NCBI RefSeq assembly: GCF_004016515.1
Contig: NZ_SACT01000007.1
Coordinates: 223,224 to 287,223, forward strand
Source: Rubrivivax albus
Lineage (GTDB): Bacteria > Pseudomonadota > Gammaproteobacteria > Burkholderiales > Burkholderiaceae_C
Reading direction: 5' to 3'
Length of the DNA stretch: 64,000 nt
The translations under genes were made by a program, and so were the position numbers. The notes below the pieces were generated by a model. That model did no database searches. It saw nothing but the letters and a program-made list of their open reading frames with translations, and was not told the origin of the DNA. Numbering within the stretch: position 1 is the stretch's first letter; every line of letters begins with the position of its first letter. Of the stretch, positions 37,143 through 44,808 are shown piece by piece.

Positions 37143-37164
37143 GTGGGCGACGCACAATCGCGCC

Positions 37165-38433
37165 ATGGCCGACCTGACCCCCTCCCCGCTGGCCACCGGC
37201 GACGAACTGCCGGTGGACGCCGCCCGCGCCGCCATCGCCGCCGCGCTCAACCCCATCACCGCCACCGAGACCCTGCCGCTCACCGCCGCCGTGGGCCGCG
37301 TGCTGGCCACCGACGTGGTCAGCCCGATCGACGTACCGGCGCACGACAACTCTGCGATGGACGGCTATGCGCTGCACGGTGCGGACCTCGTCGATGGCGG
37401 CCCGACGACGCTGCTGGCCCTGCCCGACACCGTCTACGCCGGCGCCCCCTTCACCGGCGCGGTGGGCCGCGGGCGGTGCGTGAAGATCATGACCGGCGCC
37501 GTGATGCCCGCCGGCCTGGACAGCGTGGTGCCGCGTGAACTGGTCACCATGGACGGCGACCGCGTGACGCTGCGCGCCGGCGCCATCAAGCCGGGCGAGA
37601 ACCGCCGCAAGCAGGGCGAGGACCTCACACGCGGCAAGCCGGCGCTGACCGCCGGCCGCCTGCTGCGCCCGGCCGACCTGGGCCTGCTGGCCAGCCTGGG
37701 GTTTGCCGAGGTCACGGTCTTCCGTCGCCTGACGGTGGCGCTGTTCTCCACCGGCGACGAGGTGTTCGCGCCCGGCCAGCCGCTGCCGCCCGGCGGCATC
37801 TACGACAGCAACCGCTTCACGCTGACCGCGGCACTGCAGCGCCTGGGCGTGGAGGTGCTGGACCTGGGGCTGGTGAAGGACGACCCGGCCGCGCTGGAAG
37901 CCGTGCTGCAGCGCGCGGTGGCCGAGGCCGATGCGGTGGTCACCAGCGGCGGCGTCAGCATGGGCGACGCCGACTACACCAAGGACATCATGGCCCGCAT
38001 GGGCGACGTCGCCTTCTGGAAGGTGGCCATGCGCCCGGGCCGGCCCTTCGCCTTCGGCCCGCTGCGCCATGGCGGGCGCGAGGCGATGCTGTTCGCCCTG
38101 CCGGGCAACCCGGTGGCGGCGCTGGTGACCTTCTACGCCTTCGCCCGCGAGGCACTGCTCGTGCTGGGCGGCGCCACGGCCGAGCCGCCGATGGTGCTGC
38201 AGGTGAAGAGCGCCGTGCCCATCCGCAAGCGCCCCGGCCGCACCGAATACCAGCGCGGGATCGTCGAATGGGGCGACGATGGCGAACTCCGCGTGCGGCC
38301 CACTGGGTCGCAGGGCGCCGGCATCCTGCGCAGCCTCAGCGAGGCCAACGTGCTGGTGGTGCTGCGCCACGAACAGGGTTCGGTGGCCGCGGGCGAGCCG
38401 GTGGACGTGTGGCTGTTCGACGGGCTGGTCTGA
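37165..38433 (+). CDS. moeA: Molybdopterin molybdenumtransferase
   Basis: 422 residues. Inserts molybdate or tungstate into adenylated molybdopterin. Family signatures are present: DVPAHDNSAMDGYA, GRCVKIMTGAVMPAG, the MoCF-like TSGGVSMGDADYTKDIM and PGNPVAALVTF. CACAAT lies six bases upstream of the ATG with no Shine-Dalgarno, suggesting a leaderless transcript. Divergent from tupB and followed by the cox-like operon; with two copies of the shared operator around it, it is likely part of the same metal regulon. Confidence 0.95.
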   Translation: MADLTPSPLATGDELPVDAARAAIAAALNPITATETLPLTAAVGRVLATDVVSPIDVPAHDNSAMDGYALHGADLVDGGPTTLLALPDTVYAGAPFTGAVGRGRCVKIMTGAVMPAGLDSVVPRELVTMDGDRVTLRAGAIKPGENRRKQGEDLTRGKPALTAGRLLRPADLGLLASLGFAEVTVFRRLTVALFSTGDEVFAPGQPLPPGGIYDSNRFTLTAALQRLGVEVLDLGLVKDDPAALEAVLQRAVAEADAVVTSGGVSMGDADYTKDIMARMGDVAFWKVAMRPGRPFAFGPLRHGGREAMLFALPGNPVAALVTFYAFAREALLVLGGATAEPPMVLQVKSAVPIRKRPGRTEYQRGIVEWGDDGELRVRPTGSQGAGILRSLSEANVLVVLRHEQGSVAAGEPVDVWLFDGLV

Positions 38434-38435
38434 GC

Positions 38436-38455
38436 CTATGCACGTGCGTTCATAG
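38436..38455. promoter_or_regulatory. Operator-like site upstream of the cox-like operon (site 3)
   Basis: CTATGCA-N6-TTCATAG starts three bases after the moeA stop. The left half is identical to site 1 and the right half matches 6 of 7. A possible -35 (TTGACC, 38481-38486) lies downstream, in front of the CoxS-like gene. Confidence 0.65.
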
Positions 38456-38543
38456 GGGAAAGCGACCCGCTGATCCGCGCTTGACCTCTGCCTAGCATGT
38501 TCGTTGCAGCCTCCCGTCGGAGGCCCTTGTCACAGGAGACGAC

Positions 38544-39017
38544 ATGCCCCAGATCACCTTGACCGTCAACGGCCAGGCCGTGACCCGCGAGGTCGACCCG
38601 CAGACCTCGCTGGCCACCTTCCTGCGCGAAGACCTGCGCCTGACCGGCACCCACATCGGCTGCGACACCGCGCAGTGCGGCGCCTGCACGGTGCACCTGG
38701 GCGGCAAGGCGGTGAAGAGCTGCAACATGCTGGCGGTGCAAGCCGCCGGCCAGGCGGTGACCACCATCGAGGGCCTGGCCGCCGCCGACGGCACGCTGCA
38801 CCCCATGCAGGCCGCCTTTCGCGCCTGCCACGGCCTGCAGTGCGGCTTCTGCACCCCGGGCATGGTGATGAGCGCGGTGGACCTGGTGCAGCACCACGAC
38901 TGCAGCAGCGAAGCCGCCATCCGCGAAGGCCTGGAAGGCAACCTCTGCCGCTGCACCGGCTACCAGAACATCGTGCGCGCCGTGCAGCAGGGCGCCACCG
39001 GCATGAAGGGGGCCTGA
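38544..39017 (+). CDS. CoxS-like [2Fe-2S] subunit of molybdenum hydroxylase
   Basis: 157 residues, small Fe-S subunit of the xanthine oxidase family. The plant-type ferredoxin cluster ligands are in GCDTAQCGACTVHLGGKAVKSC and the second cluster ligands in CGFCTPGM and CRCTGYQNI. It passes electrons from the Mo centre of the large subunit to the FAD subunit. ACAGGAG precedes the ATG. Gene order is S-L-M. Confidence 0.93.
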   Translation: MPQITLTVNGQAVTREVDPQTSLATFLREDLRLTGTHIGCDTAQCGACTVHLGGKAVKSCNMLAVQAAGQAVTTIEGLAAADGTLHPMQAAFRACHGLQCGFCTPGMVMSAVDLVQHHDCSSEAAIREGLEGNLCRCTGYQNIVRAVQQGATGMKGA

Positions 39018-39018
39018 C

Positions 39019-41367
39019 ATGACAGCACGCCAAGGATTCATCGGCCAGCGCGTCGAGCGCCGCGAGGATGCCCGTTTCCTCACCGGCAAGGGCCAGTACA
39101 CCGACGACATCACGCTGCCGGGACAGACCTACGGGGTGTTCCTGCGCTCGCCACACGCGCACGCCACGATCAAGTCGCTGAACACCGCCGCCGCGGCCGC
39201 CGCGCCCGGGGTGCTGGGCATCTACACCGGCGAACACTTCAAGGACATCGGCGGCCTGCCCTGCGGCTGGCTGATCAACAGCATCGACGGCACGCCGATG
39301 GTGGAGCCCAAGCACCCGGTCCTCGCCCACGGCAAGGTGCGCTACGTGGGCGACCGCGTGGCCCTGGTGGTCGCCGAGACCAAGGCCCAGGCCCAGGCGG
39401 CGCGCGACCTGATCGAGGTCGACTACGACGTGCTGCCGCCGGTGGTGGACATCGCCGACGTGAACACCGGCAGCGCGGTGCACGCCGAGGCGCCGGACAA
39501 CCAGTGCTACCAGTGGTCCATCGGCGACGGCCCCGGCGTGGAAGCGGCGCTGCAGGCGGCCCACCACGTCACCACGCTGACCTTCCGCAACAACCGCCTG
39601 GTGCCCAACGCCATCGAGCCGCGCGCCGCCAACGCCAGCTACGACCGCAACAGCGAGGAGTACACGCTGTACGTGGCCAACCAGAACCCGCACGTCGAGC
39701 GGCTGCTGATGTGCGCCTTCGTGCTCGGCATCCCCGAGCACAAGATGCGCGTGATCGCCCCGGACGTAGGCGGTGGTTTCGGCAGCAAGATCTTCCTTTA
39801 CGGCGAGGAGACGGCGCTGGTGTGGGCCAGCAAGCAGATCGGGCGGCCGATCAAGTGGACGGCCGAGCGCAGCGAGGCCTTCCTCTCCGACGCCCATGGC
39901 CGCGACCACCTCACCACCGCCGACCTGGCGATGGACAAGGACGGCACCTTCCTGGCCCTGCGCGTCAACACCACGGCCAACCTGGGCGCCTACCTGAGCA
40001 CGTTCAGCTCGGCCGTGCCCACCATCCTCTACGCCACGCTGCTGGCCGGCCAGTACACCACGCCCAAGATCTGCGCCACCGTGAAGGCGGTGTTCACCAA
40101 CACCGCGCCGGTGGACGCCTACCGCGGCGCCGGCAGGCCCGAGGCCACCTACGTGGTCGAGCGCATGGTGGAGACGGCGGCCAAGGAGATGGGCATCGCG
40201 CCCGACGAGATCCGCCGGCGCAACTTCATCCGCAGCTTCCCGTACGCCACGCCCGTGGGCCTGACCTACGACACCGGCGACTACGACGCCACGCTCGAGC
40301 GTGCCAAGGAACTGGCCGACGTGGCCGGCTTCCCGGCGCGCAAGGCGGCCAGCGAGGCCAAGGGCCTCAAGCGCGGCCTGGGCTACAGCGCCTACATCGA
40401 GGCCTGCGGCATCGCGCCGTCCAGCGTGGCGGGGGCCCTGGGCGCCCGCGCCGGCCTGTTCGAGGCCGGCGAGGTGCGCGTGCACCCCACCGGCAAGGTC
40501 ACGGTGTTCACCGGCAGCCACAGCCACGGCCAGGGCCACGAGACCACCTTTGCGCAGGTGGTGGCCGACAAGCTGGGCATCCCGCTGGAGGACGTGAGCA
40601 TCGAGCACGGCGACACCGGCAAGGTGCTGTTCGGCATGGGCACCTACGGCAGCCGCTCGCTGGCCGTGGGCGGCACCGCCATCATCAAGGCGGTGGACAA
40701 GATCGTCGCCAAGGGCCGGAAGATCGCCGCCCACCTGATGGAGGCCGACGACCAGGACGTGGTCTTCGAGGACGGGCAGTTCAAGGTGGCCGGCACCGAC
40801 AAGGCCGTGCCCTTCGCGCAGGTGTCGCTGACGGCCTACGTGCCGCACAACTTCCCGCACGACAAGCTCGAGCCGGGCTTGAACGAAAACGCCTTCTACG
40901 ACCCAAGCAACTTCACCTACCCCGCCGGCACCTACATCTGCGAGGTGGAGATCGACCCGGCCACCGGCAAGACCCGCATCGACCGCATGACCGCCTGCGA
41001 CGACTTCGGCAACGTCATCAACCCGATGATCGTCGAGGGCCAGGTGCACGGCGGCCTGGTGCAGGGCATCGGACAGGCGCTGCTGGAGCACGGCATCTAC
41101 GACACCGGCTCGGGCCAGCTGCTGACCGGCAGCTACATGGACTACTGCATGCCGCGCGCCGACGACGTGCCCACATTCACGGTGGAGACCGCCAAGGGCA
41201 CGCCCTGCACCCACAACCCGCTGGGCGTGAAGGGCTGCGGCGAGGCCGGCGCCATCGGCTCGCCGCCGGCCGTGATCAACGCCATCTGCGACGCCCTGGG
41301 CGTCAAGGACGTGCCGATGCCGGCCACGCCCTACACTGTGTGGCAAGCGGCGCAGGCCGCACGTTGA
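39019..41367 (+). CDS. CoxL-like form II molybdenum hydroxylase large subunit
   Basis: 782 residues, carries the molybdopterin cofactor. The active-site loop reads AYRGAGR (367-373), the form II signature; true CO dehydrogenase (form I) has AYxCSFR. The catalytic Glu is at 742 (GCGEAG). The substrate is therefore not predicted to be CO; an aromatic, N-heterocyclic or aldehyde substrate is possible. TGAcATG links it to the CoxS-like stop. XdhC at 11.8 kb and the CoxDE-like pair downstream are the probable maturation factors. Confidence 0.92.
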   Translation: MTARQGFIGQRVERREDARFLTGKGQYTDDITLPGQTYGVFLRSPHAHATIKSLNTAAAAAAPGVLGIYTGEHFKDIGGLPCGWLINSIDGTPMVEPKHPVLAHGKVRYVGDRVALVVAETKAQAQAARDLIEVDYDVLPPVVDIADVNTGSAVHAEAPDNQCYQWSIGDGPGVEAALQAAHHVTTLTFRNNRLVPNAIEPRAANASYDRNSEEYTLYVANQNPHVERLLMCAFVLGIPEHKMRVIAPDVGGGFGSKIFLYGEETALVWASKQIGRPIKWTAERSEAFLSDAHGRDHLTTADLAMDKDGTFLALRVNTTANLGAYLSTFSSAVPTILYATLLAGQYTTPKICATVKAVFTNTAPVDAYRGAGRPEATYVVERMVETAAKEMGIAPDEIRRRNFIRSFPYATPVGLTYDTGDYDATLERAKELADVAGFPARKAASEAKGLKRGLGYSAYIEACGIAPSSVAGALGARAGLFEAGEVRVHPTGKVTVFTGSHSHGQGHETTFAQVVADKLGIPLEDVSIEHGDTGKVLFGMGTYGSRSLAVGGTAIIKAVDKIVAKGRKIAAHLMEADDQDVVFEDGQFKVAGTDKAVPFAQVSLTAYVPHNFPHDKLEPGLNENAFYDPSNFTYPAGTYICEVEIDPATGKTRIDRMTACDDFGNVINPMIVEGQVHGGLVQGIGQALLEHGIYDTGSGQLLTGSYMDYCMPRADDVPTFTVETAKGTPCTHNPLGVKGCGEAGAIGSPPAVINAICDALGVKDVPMPATPYTVWQAAQAAR

Positions 41368-41387
41368 ACCCCAAGGAGACGAATCCC

Positions 41388-42173
41388 ATGCAAGCCTTCT
41401 CCTACCAGACCGCCACCAGCGTGGCCGCCGCCGCTGCGGCCCTGAACGACGAGTCCAAGCTGGTCGCCGGCGGGCAGTCGCTGCTGCCGTCCATGCGCCT
41501 GGGCCTCGCGGCACCCGAGGCGCTGATCGACCTCGGCGGCATCGCCGATCTCAAGGGCATCAGCGTCAGCGGCAGCACCGTGAAGATCGGCGCCATGACC
41601 ACGCACGCCGACGTGGCCGCGAATGCCGACGTGAAGCGCCTGATCCCGGCCCTGGCCGACCTGGCCGGCAACATCGGTGACCGCCAGGTGCGCAACCGCG
41701 GCACCCTCGGCGGCAGCCTGGCCAACAACGACCCGGCGGCCTGCTACCCCGCCGCGGTGCTGGGCCTGGGCGCCACGGTGCACACCAACCAGCGTGACAT
41801 CACGGCGGACGACTTCTTCCAGGGCCTGTACATGACGGCGCTGGAAGACGGCGAGATCATCACCGCCGTCAGCTTCCCAGTGCCGCAAGCGGCGGGGTGG
41901 CAGAAGTTCAAGCAGCCGGCCTCGCGTTTCAGCTTGGTGGGCGTGTTCGTCAGCAAGGGCGCCGGCGGCGTGCGCGTGGCCGTCACCGGCGCCGGCGGCA
42001 ACGGCGTGTTCCGCGTGAAGGCCATCGAGGACGCGCTGGCCGCCAACTGGTCGGCCGCCGCCGCCCAGGCGGTGAAGGTGAGCGCCGACGGCCTGAACAG
42101 CGACCTGCACGGGTCGGCCGAGTACCGCGCGGCGCTGATCCCGGTGCTGGCGGGCCGCGCGGTTGGCGGCTGA
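41388..42173 (+). CDS. CoxM-like FAD subunit of molybdenum hydroxylase
   Basis: 261 residues. FAD-binding motifs LVAGGQSLLPSM (29-40 region) and NRGTLGGSLANNDPAACYP are clear. It takes electrons from the CoxS-like subunit and passes them to the respiratory chain or other acceptor. AAGGAG lies eight bases before the ATG. Smaller than some CoxM proteins (about 280-290) but complete. Confidence 0.92.
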   Translation: MQAFSYQTATSVAAAAAALNDESKLVAGGQSLLPSMRLGLAAPEALIDLGGIADLKGISVSGSTVKIGAMTTHADVAANADVKRLIPALADLAGNIGDRQVRNRGTLGGSLANNDPAACYPAAVLGLGATVHTNQRDITADDFFQGLYMTALEDGEIITAVSFPVPQAAGWQKFKQPASRFSLVGVFVSKGAGGVRVAVTGAGGNGVFRVKAIEDALAANWSAAAAQAVKVSADGLNSDLHGSAEYRAALIPVLAGRAVGG

Positions 42174-42187
42174 GGCGGTGGCTGGCC

Positions 42188-43102
42188 TTGTCGGCTGAGA
42201 TCCCCGCCAGCATCGATGACACGGCGGCGGCGCTGCTGGCAAGGGACTACGTCCCGGACCGGCAGCTCGCCACCGTCGTCTACCTGGCGCTGAAACTGCA
42301 GCGCCCGCTGTTCCTGGAAGGCGAGCCGGGCACCGGCAAGACCGAGATCGCGCGCACACTGGCCGCGATGCTGGAGCGGCCGCTGATCCGCCTGCAGTGC
42401 TACGAAGGCCTGGACCTGGCCGGTGCCGCCTACGAGTGGAACTACGGCCGGCAGATGATGGAGATCCGTCTGGCCGAGCGTGAGCAGGGCGTCTCGCGCG
42501 ACGCCCTGGCCGGCGAACTGTTCAGCGAGCGCTTCCTGACCCAGCGCGCGCTGCTGCAGGCCATCGACCCGAAGCGCGACGTGCCGCCTGTGCTGCTGAT
42601 CGACGAGCTCGACCGCGCCGACGAGCCCTTCGAGGCCTTCCTGCTCGAAGTGCTGGCCGACTACCAGATCACCATCCCCGAACTCGGCACGGTGCAGGCG
42701 AAGGCGCCGCCGATCGTGATCCTCACCAGCAACCGCACGCGCGAGATCCACGACGCGGTCAAGCGGCGCTGCCTCTACCACTGGGTGGGCTTCCCTGACG
42801 CGAAGCGCGAGCTGGAGATCCTGCACCGGCGCGTGCCGGGGGCCGGCGAAGAACTGGCGCGCCAGATCGTCGCCTTCGTGCAGCGGCTGCGCCAGATCGA
42901 CCTCTACAAGCTGCCCGGCATCGCCGAGACCATCGAGTGGACGCGCGCGCTGATGCAGCTCGATGCGCTGGTGCTCGACCCCGAGGTGATCCAGAACACA
43001 CTGGGTGTGCTGCTGAAGTACCAGGACGACATCGCGCGCCTGCAGGGCGGCGAGGCCACGCGGGTGCTGGAGGAAGTGCGGGCGGCGGCAAGAGCGGGCT
43101 GA
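42188..43102 (+). CDS. CoxD-like MoxR AAA+ ATPase
   Basis: About 304 residues. Walker A GEPGTGKT near residue 43, Walker B VLLIDELDRADEPFEAFLLEVL, sensor-1 region LTSNRTREIHDAVKRRC and the tail NTLGVLLKYQDDI, all typical of CoxD, the chaperone that helps build the metal-sulfur active site in CO dehydrogenase-type enzymes. The start is uncertain; there is no ATG, and TTG 42188 fits the family N-terminus (PASIDDTAAALL). The first in-frame ATG is far inside. Confidence 0.87.
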   Translation: MSAEIPASIDDTAAALLARDYVPDRQLATVVYLALKLQRPLFLEGEPGTGKTEIARTLAAMLERPLIRLQCYEGLDLAGAAYEWNYGRQMMEIRLAEREQGVSRDALAGELFSERFLTQRALLQAIDPKRDVPPVLLIDELDRADEPFEAFLLEVLADYQITIPELGTVQAKAPPIVILTSNRTREIHDAVKRRCLYHWVGFPDAKRELEILHRRVPGAGEELARQIVAFVQRLRQIDLYKLPGIAETIEWTRALMQLDALVLDPEVIQNTLGVLLKYQDDIARLQGGEATRVLEEVRAAARAG

Positions 43103-43186
43103 TGCGGGGATGACCGCTGTCGACACGGAGTGGACGTTCGGCGGTCCATCAACGCCGCCGTTCAGCGTGGCCGGGGGTCCGGGCGG

Positions 43187-43500
43187 GCGTTCTCCGGCCC
43201 ACGCTCACGGGGCACTGCCCGTGGTGGTCCACCGACGAGGCTTCAACACCGGCGCCGGTCCGTCACCGACGAGGCGACCGCGAATGGGGCCTGCGCTCGC
43301 CCACCCGAACCCCCGGCCCTCTTCGGCGCCGAGGCGTCGGTCCCCGGGAACAGCGAGCGGGTGTCGCAGGGCGGTGGTTGCGCCTGCGGGCGCAGGACCC
43401 ATTCGCGGTCGCCTGGACGCTGACTCCCCACTGGCGGCGTTGAAGCCTCGGCCGCGGATGAACCATGGCAGCGCCCCGCGAGCGTGGGCCGGAGAACGCG
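43187..43500. repeat. Large imperfect inverted repeat between coxD-like and coxE-like genes
   Basis: Arms of about 110 bp (43187-43295 and 43390-43500) are roughly three-quarters identical when one is reversed and complemented; shared blocks include GTTCTCCGGCCCACGCTC, GAGGCTTCAAC and GCGACCGCGAATGGG. The spacer is about 95 bp. The two strands consequently encode similar short ORFs. The 492-bp gap at 43103-43594 holds only this structure and no gene I can support. It may be a palindromic mobile or REP-like element. Confidence 0.65.
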
Positions 43501-43594
43501 GGCGACGCCGCCGCCCTGCTGCAGCGGCGGTGGGGCGCGAGGACCACGAGCGCTCGATCATGAGCTTCCGCTCCGCGTCGACAGCGGCCGATTC

Positions 43595-44782
43595 ATGATC
43601 CCGCTGTCAGGTTCGCCCGGCCGCCTGGCCGACAACGTCATGCACTTCGGCCGCGTGCTGCGTGCCGCGGGCATGCCGGTGGGCAGCGACCGCATCCTCA
43701 CGGCGCTGCAGGCGCTGCAGGTGGCAGGCCTCGAGTCGCGGCGCGACTTCCACGCCGTGCTCGCGGCCTGCATGGTCGACCGCGCCGAACACCGCGAACT
43801 CTTCGACCAGGCCTTCCACCTCTTCTGGAAGGACCCGGACATCGAAGGCCGCATGCGCGCCCTGCTGCTGCCCAAGGTGAAGGCGCAAGGCGGCCCGCCG
43901 CCGACAACCGAGAACCGTCGGCTGGGCGCGGCGCTGTTCCCCAACCCGCCGCAGCCCGAGCCCGAGACGCCGCCCAAGGAGGAACTTGAGCTCGAAGCGA
44001 CGATGAGCTGGACACAGCGCGAGGTGCTGCGCCAGGCCGACTTCGAGACCATGACGCCCGACGAATGGCGCGCGGCGCAGAAGCTGCTGGCGAAGCTGGC
44101 GCTGGTGTTCGAGCCGCTGCCCTCGCGGCGCATGCAGCGCGCTGCCCACCCCGGCCGCATCGACTGGCGCGCCACGATGGCCGGCATGGCCCGCCACGGC
44201 GGCGAGCTGTGGGACATCCGCTGGCGCGCGCGCCGCACGCGGCCGGCGCCGCTGGTGCTGCTGGCCGACATCTCCGGCTCGATGAGCCGCTATTCACGCA
44301 TGCTGCTGCACTTCGCGCATGCGCTGGGTCATGCCGACGCCCGCGTGGAGAGCTTCGTCTTCGGCACCCGGCTCACGCGCACCACGCGGCTGCTGAAGAG
44401 CCGCGACCCGGACCTGGCGGTGGGCCAGGTCATGCGCACGGTGCAGGACTGGTCCGGCGGCACGCGCATCACCGATTCGCTGCGCGAATTCAACCGCCGC
44501 TGGGCGCGGCGCACCCTGCCCGGCCAGGCCACGCTGCTGCTGGTGACCGACGGGCTGGAGCATGGTGACACCAGCGCGCTGAGCTTCGAGATGGAGCGCC
44601 TGCACAAGAGCTGCCGGCGGCTCGTCTGGCTGAACCCGCTGCTGCGTTTCGACCGCTTCGAGCCGCGCGCCGGCGGCGTCAAGGCCATGCTGCCGCACGT
44701 GGACCGCTTCCTGCCGGTGCACAACCTGGCCAGCCTGGAGCAGCTGGCCGAGGTGCTGGCCGGGCCCGCGGCCGCGCGCTGA
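43595..44782 (+). CDS. CoxE-like VWA-domain protein
   Basis: 395 residues. C-terminal VWA domain with the MIDAS motif ADISGSMSRY near residue 227 and later DWSGGTRIT and LVTDGLEHGD. The N-terminal region (residues 1-200) is the CoxE-type helical part. It partners the CoxD-like ATPase in maturing the hydroxylase. ATG 43595 is used since the family N-terminus (GRLADNVMHFGRVLRAAGMPVG) follows at once; an upstream in-frame extension runs into the inverted repeat. Confidence 0.87.
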   Translation: MIPLSGSPGRLADNVMHFGRVLRAAGMPVGSDRILTALQALQVAGLESRRDFHAVLAACMVDRAEHRELFDQAFHLFWKDPDIEGRMRALLLPKVKAQGGPPPTTENRRLGAALFPNPPQPEPETPPKEELELEATMSWTQREVLRQADFETMTPDEWRAAQKLLAKLALVFEPLPSRRMQRAAHPGRIDWRATMAGMARHGGELWDIRWRARRTRPAPLVLLADISGSMSRYSRMLLHFAHALGHADARVESFVFGTRLTRTTRLLKSRDPDLAVGQVMRTVQDWSGGTRITDSLREFNRRWARRTLPGQATLLLVTDGLEHGDTSALSFEMERLHKSCRRLVWLNPLLRFDRFEPRAGGVKAMLPHVDRFLPVHNLASLEQLAEVLAGPAAAR

Positions 44783-44808
44783 CCCCAAGCGCCGCCTGGC
44801 CCCGGCGC

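Noticed and set aside
39013..39021. A fifth TGA-N-ATG micro-ORF element at the coxS-coxL junction
   Set aside because: The TGAcATG is present but the upstream frame is the CoxS-like protein itself; there is no 79-bp element or stem.
39019..41367. Aerobic CO dehydrogenase (CoxL form I)
   Set aside because: The active-site loop reads AYRGAGR, the form II signature, not AYxCSFR. The operon layout is cox-like but CO oxidation cannot be claimed.
43103..43594. Small genes in the coxD-coxE gap
   Set aside because: Open frames on both strands arise from the inverted-repeat symmetry; they have no ribosome-binding sites and no known domain.
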